Assembly: GCA_029864805.1 (NCBI GenBank)
Contig: JAOTSS010000001.1
Span: 17,454-81,453 of the forward strand
Source: Candidatus Nitrosopumilus sp.
GTDB taxonomy: Archaea > Thermoproteota > Nitrososphaeria > Nitrososphaerales > Nitrosopumilaceae
DNA: 64,000 nt
Direction of reading: 5' to 3'
This document shows, piece after piece, positions 1 to 7,945 of the stretch. Numbering within the stretch: position 1 is the first letter of the stretch; each line of letters starts with the position of its first letter. The notes below the pieces were generated by a model that saw only the letters and a program-made list of their open reading frames with translations, was not told the DNA's origin and did not search any database. The position numbers were made by a program, and so were the translations under genes.

Positions 1-213
1 GTGCATGATGTCAGTTTTGACAACACCGGGATGATTTCTTATTCTCTTGACAATCTCGTCTACTCTTCGAGTATCATATGTCTCAATCTTTAAAATGATG
101 TCATGCTTCCCCCAGACTCCATTTATTTCTGTTATTTCTGGCAGTTCCTTAAACTCTGAAATAAGACTATTCTCACTTCCCGTATTGCAATTGATGATAA
201 GGTATGCTTACAT
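1..213 (-). pseudogene. Lrp/AsnC-type RAM domain protein, nonsense at codon 2, cut by window edge
   Basis: An open frame on the minus strand reads AYLIINCNTGSEN, then LPEITEINGVWGKHDIIL and VKRIRNHPGVVKTDIM. This is the beta-alpha-beta-beta-alpha-beta pattern of the stand-alone RAM (regulation of amino-acid metabolism) domain of Lrp/AsnC proteins, which usually binds an amino acid and regulates by oligomerising. The gene continues beyond base 1. No ATG, GTG or TTG opens this frame at a sensible place. The ATG at 211-213 is followed at once by TAA (208-210) and then by the conserved start of the domain. One base change (TAA to AAA) would restore a normal N-terminus. I read it as a recently inactivated gene or a base-call error. 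CTG or ATT starts further in are possible but would cut the first strand. Confidence 0.6.
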
Positions 214-306
214 ACATTAAGTAGCGTACAACATAGATAAAGGTGACAAAATCTCAAAAGTATCAAAAAATATGAGAAAAAAATGTCAAATTAAAAAATT
301 GAATCA

Positions 307-481
307 TTATAATTTTTTAACGTCTATTGAAAGATCTGCAATAGAAAGTGACTTTCCACACAAAGTGCATCTGTTAGAAAATTCCTCATCGTATCTTTTA
401 ATGATCTGAGTAGTTTCATGGTTTTTTTATTTTTTCACAATTACCACATTCAATATCTACTGACAGGATGTAACTAGTCAA
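307..481 (-). pseudogene. frameshifted small two-CxxC zinc-ribbon protein
   Basis: Two minus-strand frames join into one plausible small protein. The first runs from a TTG at 479-481 through SVDIECGNCEKIKKP and stops. The second runs HETTQIIKRYDEEF, then RCTLCGKSLSIADLSIDVKKL, and stops at 307. Together they give two CxxC pairs about 27 residues apart, the usual layout of a small zinc ribbon. The switch lies at a run of seven T (422-428, A on the coding strand); six would keep the frame open. It is therefore a one-base insertion in a homopolymer, either real decay or a sequencing error. No function beyond probable zinc binding can be given. Confidence 0.45.
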
Positions 482-809
482 TATGGTATTTAATTTTGAT
501 TAGTTTTAAGGAATCAGTAAAAAATTTCCAATTGGTGTCTTTTGGTCAGCAAAAAAACTTACACGTGGGTCCGAAATACACTTCCCTAACTATATCCCCA
601 TACACGTTGTGCTCCCAGTCAAATTTGAACCAAAAATATCTCAAGAATGAAGAATCATATTTACATTATTTTGTTTAGTCTGGACTAGTCGATTTCATTC
701 CCACATATGCACAAAAAAATCTCTTGAATGATACATATTCAAAAACCAGTTCATTATTTAATGAAAGATAACACATTTTAGGATTTACAGATACATTTTG
801 TGAACATAC
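482..809. other. intergenic stretch, nothing recognised
   Basis: This AT-rich stretch lies between two minus-strand genes. A plus-strand frame of 60 codons (496-678) has no family resemblance, no clear start context and an untypical composition, so I do not call it. No tRNA, repeat or strong hairpin was seen. Confidence 0.5.
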
Positions 810-1616
810 CTAGTTTGATGCGTTAAGTATGGCCAGTGTTCCAAGCAAGGCTTCCTCTAATCGCACAGTTTCAGTGGCCTGATTGGGAAAAAAGTTCAAT
901 GCCTTTGCATTCTGAACATTTTTCATTTTGCTCCCAAGGATTTCATGAACGCCTTTTTCTGGAGAGCCAAAAACTACGAGTGTAGGCTGATCTGACTTGA
1001 CATATTTGGAAATCTGCTCTCTTGTTGCGGTCTTGCCTTTTCTGGATGTGATGATAATGTTTCCCTTCCATTCAGATACCACTGAAAACAAGTTTGCCCT
1101 CTCTTTTACTGAATATCCCCAATAAGATTTGACTTCACTTTTGTCAATCTCCTTTACAGATAATTTTGGATAGCCCTCTTTGAATTGTATTGTGACTCTT
1201 TTGCCAATTGATGTCTTTCCAAAAAATGGGATTAACTGATTAATTCCTACATCTACAAATCGTTTGCCCTTTACACTCATTACAATTCCTTCTCGAACAT
1301 CTCCTGGAATGATCTTTTTAGCATTGGCTGGAGTTACATGACTTGGAATTCTAAGGGGTTGGAGAACTCCTGCAAATTTTAGATCATTCATTTTTGGAAA
1401 CAATCTTCTTCTCAAAAACTGCGGCGTCTCCAAATATCTCAATATCATTATCATTAAATTTCCGTCTGTCCTGTTGTTTCCTTCTTGGTATACGTATATC
1501 GTATCAATTTTGAAAATCGCGCACGCTCTTGCCAGAACTGAAATTTTTCTTGTCTTGTCTATCTTGAGTGATTCATCAGATAGTGCAGATTCTGGAATAG
1601 CAACAGATAATTTCAA
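810..1616 (-). CDS. SPOUT-superfamily RNA methyltransferase (putative RNA uridine N3-methyltransferase type)
   Basis: The 268-residue protein matches the archaeal/eukaryotic SPOUT family (formerly DUF171) that methylates structured RNA with S-adenosylmethionine. The N-terminal part (MKLSVAIPESAL, then LARACAIFKIDTIYVY) and the segment RYLETPQFLRRRLFP are typical. The C-terminal knot region carries LVVFGSPEKGVHEILG near residue 215, followed by FFPNQATETVRLEEALL, which matches the SAM-binding trefoil-knot loops. An OB-fold-like insertion occupies roughly residues 85-160. The start codon is TTG at 1614-1616, and no ATG is available in frame nearby. It lies 32 nt downstream of the proteasome gene on the same strand, so co-transcription is likely. 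The substrate RNA is inferred only from family knowledge. Confidence 0.85.
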   Translation of the reverse strand: MKLSVAIPESALSDESLKIDKTRKISVLARACAIFKIDTIYVYQEGNNRTDGNLMIMILRYLETPQFLRRRLFPKMNDLKFAGVLQPLRIPSHVTPANAKKIIPGDVREGIVMSVKGKRFVDVGINQLIPFFGKTSIGKRVTIQFKEGYPKLSVKEIDKSEVKSYWGYSVKERANLFSVVSEWKGNIIITSRKGKTATREQISKYVKSDQPTLVVFGSPEKGVHEILGSKMKNVQNAKALNFFPNQATETVRLEEALLGTLAILNASN

Positions 1617-1648
1617 TATAATTTGTTCTCCCAGGCCAACCTTTGTAA

Positions 1649-2386
1649 TTATTTTTGGTCGTGTGGGTATTTCTCTTTAGCAGATTTTGCATAGTTTGCA
1701 ATCTGCTCATCGGAAACTAGTTCATACAAACCAGTTTCTGTTTTAATGTGTGCCATTCTGATGTGGTTTGTACCTTCCTTATCTTCACTTGATAGATAGA
1801 TTCCTGCCGCAGCTAGTGTGGCAGCATCATCTAATGAAAGCTCATCTTTGTATGTTTTTTCTAAAAAGTCTGTAACTTGATCTGAGCCTGAACCGATTGC
1901 AATTGCATCATATGATATGTATGTTCCACTAGGATCTGTCAGATACAGTTGTGGAGTGCCATTTACAACTCCACCGAGAATTAATGCAACGCCATATGGT
2001 CTTACCCCTGCGAATTGTGTATATTGCTGACATTGATCAGCTAGGTGTTTTGCGATAGTTTCAACTTCTACTGCCTCATCGTAAATCATTTTATTACTCT
2101 GAGAAAAGAATCGTGCATTGTCTACCTGACTTCTTGCATCTGGGATATATCCCGCTGCTGCAACTCCCACATGATCATCAATCTGGAAAATCTTTTGAGC
2201 GGTATTTGAGATTTGTAATTTTCTTGGTTTTTCTTCAACTGCAATGATAATTCCATCTTTGCATTTTATGCCGACAGCTATTGTTCCTCTTCGTACTGTT
2301 TCTATTGCATATTCTACTTGGTATAGTCTACCATCTGGAGAGAATACTGTAATTGCTCTATCATAACCTTGTTGTGCAGGAAGCAT
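1649..2386 (-). CDS. psmA: 20S proteasome subunit alpha
   Basis: The 245-residue protein is the alpha subunit that forms the outer gating rings of the archaeal 20S proteasome. The alpha signature YDRAITVFSPDGRLYQVEYA near residues 8-27 is intact, including the Y-D-R gate residues. GTIAVGIKCKDGIIIAVEEKPR, with a lysine in the pocket that receives HbYX tails of the regulatory ATPase, follows. Length is normal. It starts with ATG at 2384-2386. Beta subunits and PAN are not in the window. Its only operon partner here is the downstream SPOUT methyltransferase. Confidence 0.97.
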   Translation of the reverse strand: MLPAQQGYDRAITVFSPDGRLYQVEYAIETVRRGTIAVGIKCKDGIIIAVEEKPRKLQISNTAQKIFQIDDHVGVAAAGYIPDARSQVDNARFFSQSNKMIYDEAVEVETIAKHLADQCQQYTQFAGVRPYGVALILGGVVNGTPQLYLTDPSGTYISYDAIAIGSGSDQVTDFLEKTYKDELSLDDAATLAAAGIYLSSEDKEGTNHIRMAHIKTETGLYELVSDEQIANYAKSAKEKYPHDQK

Positions 2387-2936
2387 TTGATTCCAATGCT
2401 TTGAATGTACAATTTAAACCGTACTCTCTTTGAGAAATATTTCTCAATTTTAAGCAGGCTCAATGAAATGCTGATCGTATGTTTCATTTTTGAAAAAAAT
2501 GATTTTGACACCTATTATCCTGTGTATTAAAATAAAACATCTTGTTTTCATTGCATCTGCTGTATTATAGATCTAGAAAATCAATTCGATGCTTGGTTTT
2601 TCTGTTTATGGTTTGAATGGTGAAAGTAATTGTGGTTTGCTGTGTTTGATATTATTCGTGTCATTGATTTTGGCATTCTTTGAAATTCCAAAAGAAGCAA
2701 ATTCTACACAAAACATGGAAAGGTCAAAAATGTGTATAATGTCTGATAATCAATAATGTATGAACAATTTTACATATTGTAGAATGTCATATGTTTGTCC
2801 TATTTTGAACACAAAAAATTGATTTGCTATCTGAGTGTTTTTTGTAAATTCTAAAGCACAAAAATAGAATCGATGAATTTGACTGTGACGCATTGCCTGT
2901 GAAAGTTTAATTTGAGTTTTCTTGTCTTGTTTGATA
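2387..2936. other. intergenic stretch upstream of psmA and of the DUF371 gene
   Basis: This 550-nt AT-rich region separates two divergent genes and should hold both promoters. Apart from one possible small membrane-protein frame (2589-2756) I see no RNA gene, repeat or strong hairpin. Confidence 0.5.
2589..2756 (+). CDS. possible small single-pass membrane protein
   Basis: An ATG-started frame of 55 codons encodes a short polar N-terminus (MLGFSVYGLNGESN), a hydrophobic segment (CGLLCLILFVSLILAFF, about residues 15-31) and a polar tail. Topology is that of a one-helix membrane microprotein. No family is recognised. It could be a chance frame, although the clean hydrophobic segment followed by a charged tail argues for a gene. 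Confidence 0.35.
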   Translation: MLGFSVYGLNGESNCGLLCLILFVSLILAFFEIPKEANSTQNMERSKMCIMSDNQ

Positions 2937-3353
2937 ATGAAATTTGAAATTCAGTTCACAGGTCATGAAAACATCAGGTCAAACCATCAAAAAACAATAG
3001 AGATTACAAAGGAATCACATCTAACACCACGAGGTGACTGTATAATTGGTGTTAATGCAACATCTAGTTGTTCTGACTTGCCTTTAGAATTAAAAGAGAA
3101 ATTAAAAAATACTGACTCGAAAATTAATTTCTCAATTCGTGTTGGTGATTATGAGTTTCTTTTGGAAGGGAAAGGACACCCTGAATTGATTCTTTCTCAT
3201 ACAGAAGACATTGTAATTAGAAAAAGTGATTTTATCTGCCCGAGAACTCTGGCAATAAAATGCGATAAGGCCTCTGATCTATTGCCTAGAGAAATGGTCA
3301 CATTGCTACAAAACCCAAAAATCAAAGGAATCCTTGCTATCAATATTGATTAA
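2937..3353 (+). CDS. DUF371 family protein
   Basis: The 138-residue protein fits the archaeal DUF371 family. It begins MKFEIQFTGHENIRSNHQKT, contains the conserved block SHLTPRGDCIIGVNATSS near residues 30-48, and has SDFICPRTLAIKCDKASDLL near the end. I chose the ATG at 2937 because family members begin at this point; a TTG 15 nt upstream would add an unconserved MSCLI. The biochemical role of DUF371 is unknown to me. It is monocistronic here. Confidence 0.8.
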   Translation: MKFEIQFTGHENIRSNHQKTIEITKESHLTPRGDCIIGVNATSSCSDLPLELKEKLKNTDSKINFSIRVGDYEFLLEGKGHPELILSHTEDIVIRKSDFICPRTLAIKCDKASDLLPREMVTLLQNPKIKGILAINID

Positions 3354-3392
3354 GACTGTCACAATTTTATATGCACTAGTTTAATTTTGAAC

Positions 3393-3512
3393 ATGGGTCT
3401 TAAAACTAAAGTTTTCATTTTGATTCCGTTAGTTGTCTTTGCATCAATTATTTTCGGGTTTGGCATGTATAACACATTATGTAAAAATACTAACATCCCT
3501 CTTAATTGCTGA
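3393..3512 (+). CDS. small single-pass membrane protein (39 aa)
   Basis: The frame MGLKTKVFILIPLVVFASII continues FGFGMYNTLCKNTNIPLNC. It has a short basic N-terminus, one strongly hydrophobic helix (about residues 7-25) and a short tail with two cysteines. Position after a stop codon and ahead of the next gene, with an ATG start, supports a real microprotein. Family and function are unknown. Confidence 0.5.
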   Translation: MGLKTKVFILIPLVVFASIIFGFGMYNTLCKNTNIPLNC

Positions 3513-3601
3513 TTTTACGTCAAAAGAATCTTAATTATTCTTCATTTTAGTTAATTCTGATTTAGCACGATTCTCTTAAAGCATTAGAAAACACATTGTT
3601 C

Positions 3602-3943
3602 ATGATAAAAAATACCGTTGAGTTGCCCCTTTCTGGAAAAGCCACTGACGCGGAACTGAAGAAACTTAAAGAATATTTCAAAGAAATGCCCTTGACTGAG
3701 ATTCTTACAGGTTTAAAATTTGCAAAAAACAGATGGTCTGCAAAAGATGCAGGAACTCTCAAGGTGGGCAGAAAAAGCATCATCCAGAAAGAAGTGCATT
3801 CTGTTACTACAGAGCAAGCTCAATGGAGATTGAAAAATTGGAAGATGATGATTGCAAATTATCGTCGACGTGGATACAGCTATCCTACAATTTCTAGAAT
3901 AAAAAAAATATTGATTCAAAAAAGCAAAACAAAATCAAAATAA
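3602..3943 (+). CDS. conserved hypothetical basic protein
   Basis: The 113-residue protein is rich in lysine and arginine, especially at the C-terminus (KMMIANYRRRGYSYPTISRI, then a KSKTKSK tail). No family is recognised. The start is taken as ATG at 3602; a TTG two codons upstream is possible. The strong positive charge would suit nucleic-acid binding, but this is only inference. It is followed by an A/T-rich gap before a convergent gene. Confidence 0.65.
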   Translation: MIKNTVELPLSGKATDAELKKLKEYFKEMPLTEILTGLKFAKNRWSAKDAGTLKVGRKSIIQKEVHSVTTEQAQWRLKNWKMMIANYRRRGYSYPTISRIKKILIQKSKTKSK

Positions 3944-4027
3944 AAAAATTTGTATTAAATCCTAGGAACAATCTTCATCTTTACACTGATTTCTTAGAAT
4001 GCGCTCAGAATTTTTTAAAATTAAACA

Positions 4028-4678
4028 CTAGATGAATACGTCTGATTGTCTCTTGATACTCTGACTTTTAAGACTCTCTGGAACATCTGGGATGGATGAT
4101 TTTGTTTGTCCTGCAATGACATTGTGAGCTTCTTCAAGAATTGCCAATGTGTCTGCGTTTGTTCCGGTGCTCACATCCATGGTATCTACCATGTTTACTG
4201 ATGAGCCTGACATGACATCGCCTAGAATTTCTGACAAGTCCTGCATTGAAGCGTTTGCCTCTGGCATAATTCCGTTAAGTGAAGGACTAAGACCTTTAAT
4301 GATCGACATGCATGGGCTAAGAGTTACTACCACGTCTCCTAGTTCTGAAACAGTGTCTAGTCTGAGCTTGACTTGCTCCATTGAGAGTTTGGCACCACTG
4401 ACCATGTTTTTCATTTTTCTTACTTGGGTTAACTCCCCTGCATATGCCTGGGCATAACTTGGCTTGTTATTTCTTTGTGCATTTACAATCTTTTCAAAGA
4501 TAACATCGTGTTTTTTCTGTAATTTTTCATTAATTGATTCTAATTTTGATATCTGAAATTGTAATTTTTTCTGTGCAAAGTCGATTTTATTCCTTAATGG
4601 CTCATCTGGCCTTACCTTACCCATTACTTTTTGAGAAATACTTTCCCCCGCTGCTTTATTCCAAGAGTTGCTGATCAA
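4028..4678 (-). CDS. ESCRT-III-like cell division protein, CdvB paralogue
   Basis: The 216-residue protein resembles the Snf7/ESCRT-III core of archaeal CdvB proteins. Helical, coiled-coil-prone segments dominate: PLRNKIDFAQKKLQFQISKL, the basic helix with KLQKKHDVIFEKIVNAQR, and a later acidic stretch (ASMQDLSEILGDVMSG) typical of helices 4-5. The family polymerises at the membrane to constrict the cell during division together with CdvA and the ATPase CdvC. The distal tail lacks an obvious winged-helix domain that would bind CdvA, so this is probably one of the accessory CdvB paralogues. Start TTG at 4676-4678; an ATG 18 codons in is the alternative. Confidence 0.8.
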   Translation of the reverse strand: MISNSWNKAAGESISQKVMGKVRPDEPLRNKIDFAQKKLQFQISKLESINEKLQKKHDVIFEKIVNAQRNNKPSYAQAYAGELTQVRKMKNMVSGAKLSMEQVKLRLDTVSELGDVVVTLSPCMSIIKGLSPSLNGIMPEANASMQDLSEILGDVMSGSSVNMVDTMDVSTGTNADTLAILEEAHNVIAGQTKSSIPDVPESLKSQSIKRQSDVFI

Positions 4679-4738
4679 ATCTTAATTTCCTTGATATAAC
4701 TGAAAATATTTGTTTTAAAGAGATCTGTCACCGTAGCC

Positions 4739-4774
4739 AGTGTAACTGGGGTGACAACAGGCTTTGGTTACACT
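4739..4774. repeat. inverted repeat (8-bp arms, 20-nt loop)
   Basis: AGTGTAAC (4739-4746) and GTTACACT (4767-4774) are perfect reverse complements. The repeat sits at the 3' end of the thioredoxin-like gene and about 60 nt upstream of the cdvB-like gene, so it could act in 3'-end processing or as an operator for the downstream gene. Confidence 0.45.
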
Positions 4775-5876
4775 ATCCAAACGTGAATGTGAATATTTGA
4801 AAGTCCTTGCCAGTTACCTTGATTTCCATCGTATGCGATGAACTAGTGGCACTGTTTATGATGTTGTATAGTCCTGCATCTGAAACTGTAAGTTTGTTTT
4901 TGGATGTAATGTCTTTTCCAGCATATCCTGGTGGGAGTGGTTCTCCATCTAGAAATATCTCTAGTTCTGCATCATTGTCTGTGACAATATTTACCTCTTT
5001 TGCATTGTACAACAGTTTGATGGAGCCCTTCTCAGATATCAATTCCATGCTGTCTTCGTTATTTTTCCAATCGCCTACCATGTAAAATTCATGCAAGTCA
5101 ATTTTGTCAGGTTCTGAATATGTCACAATTTCTTCTGGTTGGAACCCCTCACTGCTTCCCAGCTGATTTCTGTTTTGAGCAAAATTATAACCAAAGTATA
5201 ATTCGGGTGTTCTGAAAGTTGTATGCTCAAATTCTTTTATCTCAACAAGTGACGTATCTGATGCCATCTGAATTCCAAGTGCTGATGCTCTTTCTTCTAA
5301 AAGCTGCTGAATCATTTTTTCAGTCTCTTGGTATCTGCCCTCGCCAATGTGATCATACCTGATGTATCCTTCATGGTCTGCAATGTATTTTCTTGGCCAG
5401 TATCTGTTTTCAAAGGCTTTCCATGTTTCCATGTCATTATCCATCACAACAGGATAATCTATTCCGTGCTTTTCAATTGCCATTTTGACATTTTCTGGAT
5501 CTTTTTCAAATTCAAATTCAGGTGAATGTATTCCCACAATCAACAATCCTTGTTCCCCGTATCTATCATCCCATGCAGTAATGTATGGGAGTGTTCTTAC
5601 ACAGTTGATACAGCTGTATGTCCAAATGTCATAAAGCACAACTTTGTCTTTGATCTGTTTTTTCAATTCTTCAGGAGTCGTATTGAGATAATGGACGATT
5701 CCTACCAGGTCTGGTGCGGGTTTGAAGTCTGATTTGTCTATTTTAACATTCGAGTTTACATCCTGAGTTATCGCTGTTTCAGATTTATCCAGAGTTGAGA
5801 GTGCAATGCTTGTAACTGCAAGACCTATCATAATCACAACTCCTAGGATTAATGCTGTCTTAATTTCTGATTTCAT
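4773..5876 (-). CDS. membrane-anchored thioredoxin-like protein with DipZ-type C-terminal domain
   Basis: The 367-residue protein has an N-terminal membrane anchor (about residues 9-28), then a TlpA/redoxin domain with the active-site motif WTYSCINCVRTLPY (C89, C92). After that comes a C-terminal beta-rich domain beginning TPELYFGYNFAQNRN, as in the last domain of bacterial DipZ. It should act outside the membrane as a thiol-disulfide reductase. It lies 4 nt downstream of a CcdA gene on the same strand, so electrons probably pass from cytoplasmic thioredoxin through CcdA to this protein. In Mycobacterium DipZ the same three parts form one polypeptide; here they are split between two genes. 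Confidence 0.85.
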   Translation of the reverse strand: MKSEIKTALILGVVIMIGLAVTSIALSTLDKSETAITQDVNSNVKIDKSDFKPAPDLVGIVHYLNTTPEELKKQIKDKVVLYDIWTYSCINCVRTLPYITAWDDRYGEQGLLIVGIHSPEFEFEKDPENVKMAIEKHGIDYPVVMDNDMETWKAFENRYWPRKYIADHEGYIRYDHIGEGRYQETEKMIQQLLEERASALGIQMASDTSLVEIKEFEHTTFRTPELYFGYNFAQNRNQLGSSEGFQPEEIVTYSEPDKIDLHEFYMVGDWKNNEDSMELISEKGSIKLLYNAKEVNIVTDNDAELEIFLDGEPLPPGYAGKDITSKNKLTVSDAGLYNIINSATSSSHTMEIKVTGKDFQIFTFTFG

Positions 5877-5880
5877 CTAT

Positions 5881-6615
5881 TCACCCTAGAAATATCAGTT
5901 CGTTGAGAAGTGGAAAATTTGCAATATATGCTAATTGATTTGTGAATACCAAAACTCCTAGAATTACAATAAATCCCCCCAAGATGACATTATAATATTT
6001 TAGATGTTTGCTCATAGAGCGAATGACTCTGTTTGCCCTAGAATAAAACACTCCAATCAAAATGAATGGTATTCCCAACCCTAGTGAATAAACCAGCAGT
6101 AAGTTAAATGCAACAGATGGTGTCGTTGCGGCCAGTGTCAGTATTGTTCCAAGTATAGGTCCTACACATGGCGTCCACCCCACTGCAAATGCCAGTCCAA
6201 AAACAAATGACATTGGATAACTTGCCTTGTTTCTTTTAGGAAAGAATTTCTTTTCCATGTTTAGCTTGTTAATCCTTGTGGATAGAACTAAAAATATTCC
6301 AAAACTTATGATGATTATTCCTCCCACCTGATTTAATATCTCTACAAATTCCCCAGCTACAGTTCCAAGTACGCTGTTAATTATTACTCCCAGTATGGAA
6401 AACACTACTGAAAACCCTAAAACAAAAAATATTGAATTTAATACAATGTTTGTTCTGTTTATGACAAGTGATTTTGAATTTCCTTTTTGATTTAATTCCG
6501 AAAGTGTGGCTCCTGAAATATATGCCAAAAATGCCGGAATCATTGGCAGAATACATGGTGCTACAAATGATCCTAGTCCTGCAAGTGCAGCAACTGCAAG
6601 AGTAACTTCGCCCAT
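5881..6615 (-). CDS. ccdA: CcdA/DsbD-family thiol-disulfide electron transporter
   Basis: The 244-residue protein has six predicted membrane helices and the two conserved redox cysteines of the family: FVAPCILPMIP (C21) and GWTPCVGPILG (C150), each next to prolines. It moves reducing equivalents from cytoplasmic thioredoxin across the membrane. It is the first gene of a two-gene operon with the thioredoxin-like DipZ-domain protein. Start ATG at 6613-6615; length is normal for CcdA. Confidence 0.92.
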   Translation of the reverse strand: MGEVTLAVAALAGLGSFVAPCILPMIPAFLAYISGATLSELNQKGNSKSLVINRTNIVLNSIFFVLGFSVVFSILGVIINSVLGTVAGEFVEILNQVGGIIIISFGIFLVLSTRINKLNMEKKFFPKRNKASYPMSFVFGLAFAVGWTPCVGPILGTILTLAATTPSVAFNLLLVYSLGLGIPFILIGVFYSRANRVIRSMSKHLKYYNVILGGFIVILGVLVFTNQLAYIANFPLLNELIFLG

Positions 6616-6709
6616 GCATTAAATTTACAATTTTTCCTTTAAAGCATTCTTCCATTTCTGTTCCAAAAGGTTACAATCCATTTTTATCTGGGATTATGTA
6701 ATTTTTAGC

Positions 6710-6814
6710 ATGAATAAGCGATTCATTATTGTAGGGATTGCCTTGGGCATAGTTATCACACTTGCCGTGATTATTGGTTCTCCTGCAATTGGTGGATTTG
6801 ATTCTATGCGCTAG
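6710..6814 (+). CDS. small single-pass membrane protein (34 aa)
   Basis: The frame MNKRFIIVGIALGIVITLAV continues IIGSPAIGGFDSMR. A basic start, one hydrophobic helix and a short outside tail give a typical one-helix microprotein. The stop codon ends directly against the 3' end of convergent bioF with no overlap, which supports a real gene. Function unknown. Confidence 0.5.
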   Translation: MNKRFIIVGIALGIVITLAVIIGSPAIGGFDSMR

Positions 6815-7945
6815 TCATCTGAATTTTCTAAAAGCTTTTTCAAAAATCACGAGCGATTTCTCTATGTCTTTATTTGTTAGCCATGATGTGACTGAAATTC
6901 TCAGTCTTGCTTGATTTTTTGGAACTGTGGGATATCTGATTGGTTGCGCAAATACCCCGTTGTCCATCAAAAATTTCCCAAATTTCATTGCATTTTTTTC
7001 ATTCCCTATGACTATGGGAATTATGTGTGTTGTAGAAAAAATCTCAAATCCTATCTCCTTTAATCCTTTGATTAATTGGTTTGTGTTTTTTTCTAATTTT
7101 TCCTTTTGTTTTTCTCTATTTGATTTAAATCTCTTTGTGGAATATTCGATTAGAAAAGATGGAAGCGCTGAGGTATAGATGAATGATTTTGATTTATTTA
7201 TGCATAAATCTACTACATTGTTTTTTGATGCAACATATCCTCCAAAAGATCCTAGGCCTTTGCTTAAACTGCTAATGTACAAATCAATCTTTTTTTCAAC
7301 ATTAAAATAATTTGGCGTTCCTTTTCCATCTTTACCAATCACAAAATCACCGTGTGCATCGTCTACTATTGTGATTACATTGTGTTTTTCTGATAATTCA
7401 GTAATCTCTTTTAGTGGCGAAAGATCGCCGTCCATGCTGAATACCCCTTCAGTAATTACAAACTTGTTTTTTCCTTTTAATTTTAACTTTTTTTCTAAAT
7501 CCTGAACGTCGTTATGTTTGTAAACAATTATTCTTGCATCTGATAATTTACATGATTCAATTATGCTTGCATGGTTTAACTCATCACTTAGAATAAGATC
7601 CCCTTTTTTTGCAATTGCAGTAATTGCACCTAAATTTGCCATATATCCTGTAGGATAAACAAGACTTTTCTCCTGTGATTTGTGTTTTGCAAGAATTTCT
7701 TCTAATTTCTTGTATGATTCATCATTACCCGATACTAGTCTGGAGCTTGATTGAAGTTGATTAGTCTGAACATCTGCTGTAACAATTCCCAAATAATCAT
7801 TTGAGCACAGGTTTAGTAGTTTTTTGTTGTTGATTGTAATGTAGGCGCCATTTGACTTTCCGTATCGTAATTTTCTATAGATATTTTGTTTCTTTAGTTT
7901 TTCTAATTCAGAATCAATAAAGTCTAGTTTATGATTGGAGGCCAA
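6815..7945 (-). CDS. bioF: 8-amino-7-oxononanoate synthase
   Basis: The 376-residue PLP enzyme of the alpha-oxoamine synthase family condenses pimeloyl-ACP/CoA with alanine in biotin synthesis. Seen motifs are LCSNDYLGI near residue 46, TEGVFSMDGDLSPL, the DDAHGDFVIG aspartate-histidine pair, and the PLP lysine in SSLSKGLGSFGG. The start is TTG at 7943-7945 and overlaps the end of bioB by 17 nt, indicating translational coupling. It is the last gene of the bioB-bioF unit controlled by the operator upstream of bioB. Confidence 0.93.
   Translation of the reverse strand: MASNHKLDFIDSELEKLKKQNIYRKLRYGKSNGAYITINNKKLLNLCSNDYLGIVTADVQTNQLQSSSRLVSGNDESYKKLEEILAKHKSQEKSLVYPTGYMANLGAITAIAKKGDLILSDELNHASIIESCKLSDARIIVYKHNDVQDLEKKLKLKGKNKFVITEGVFSMDGDLSPLKEITELSEKHNVITIVDDAHGDFVIGKDGKGTPNYFNVEKKIDLYISSLSKGLGSFGGYVASKNNVVDLCINKSKSFIYTSALPSFLIEYSTKRFKSNREKQKEKLEKNTNQLIKGLKEIGFEIFSTTHIIPIVIGNEKNAMKFGKFLMDNGVFAQPIRYPTVPKNQARLRISVTSWLTNKDIEKSLVIFEKAFRKFR

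Noticed and set aside
496..678. 60-codon plus-strand frame
   Set aside because: No family resemblance, no promoter or start context, and atypical composition; it lies in an otherwise empty gap.
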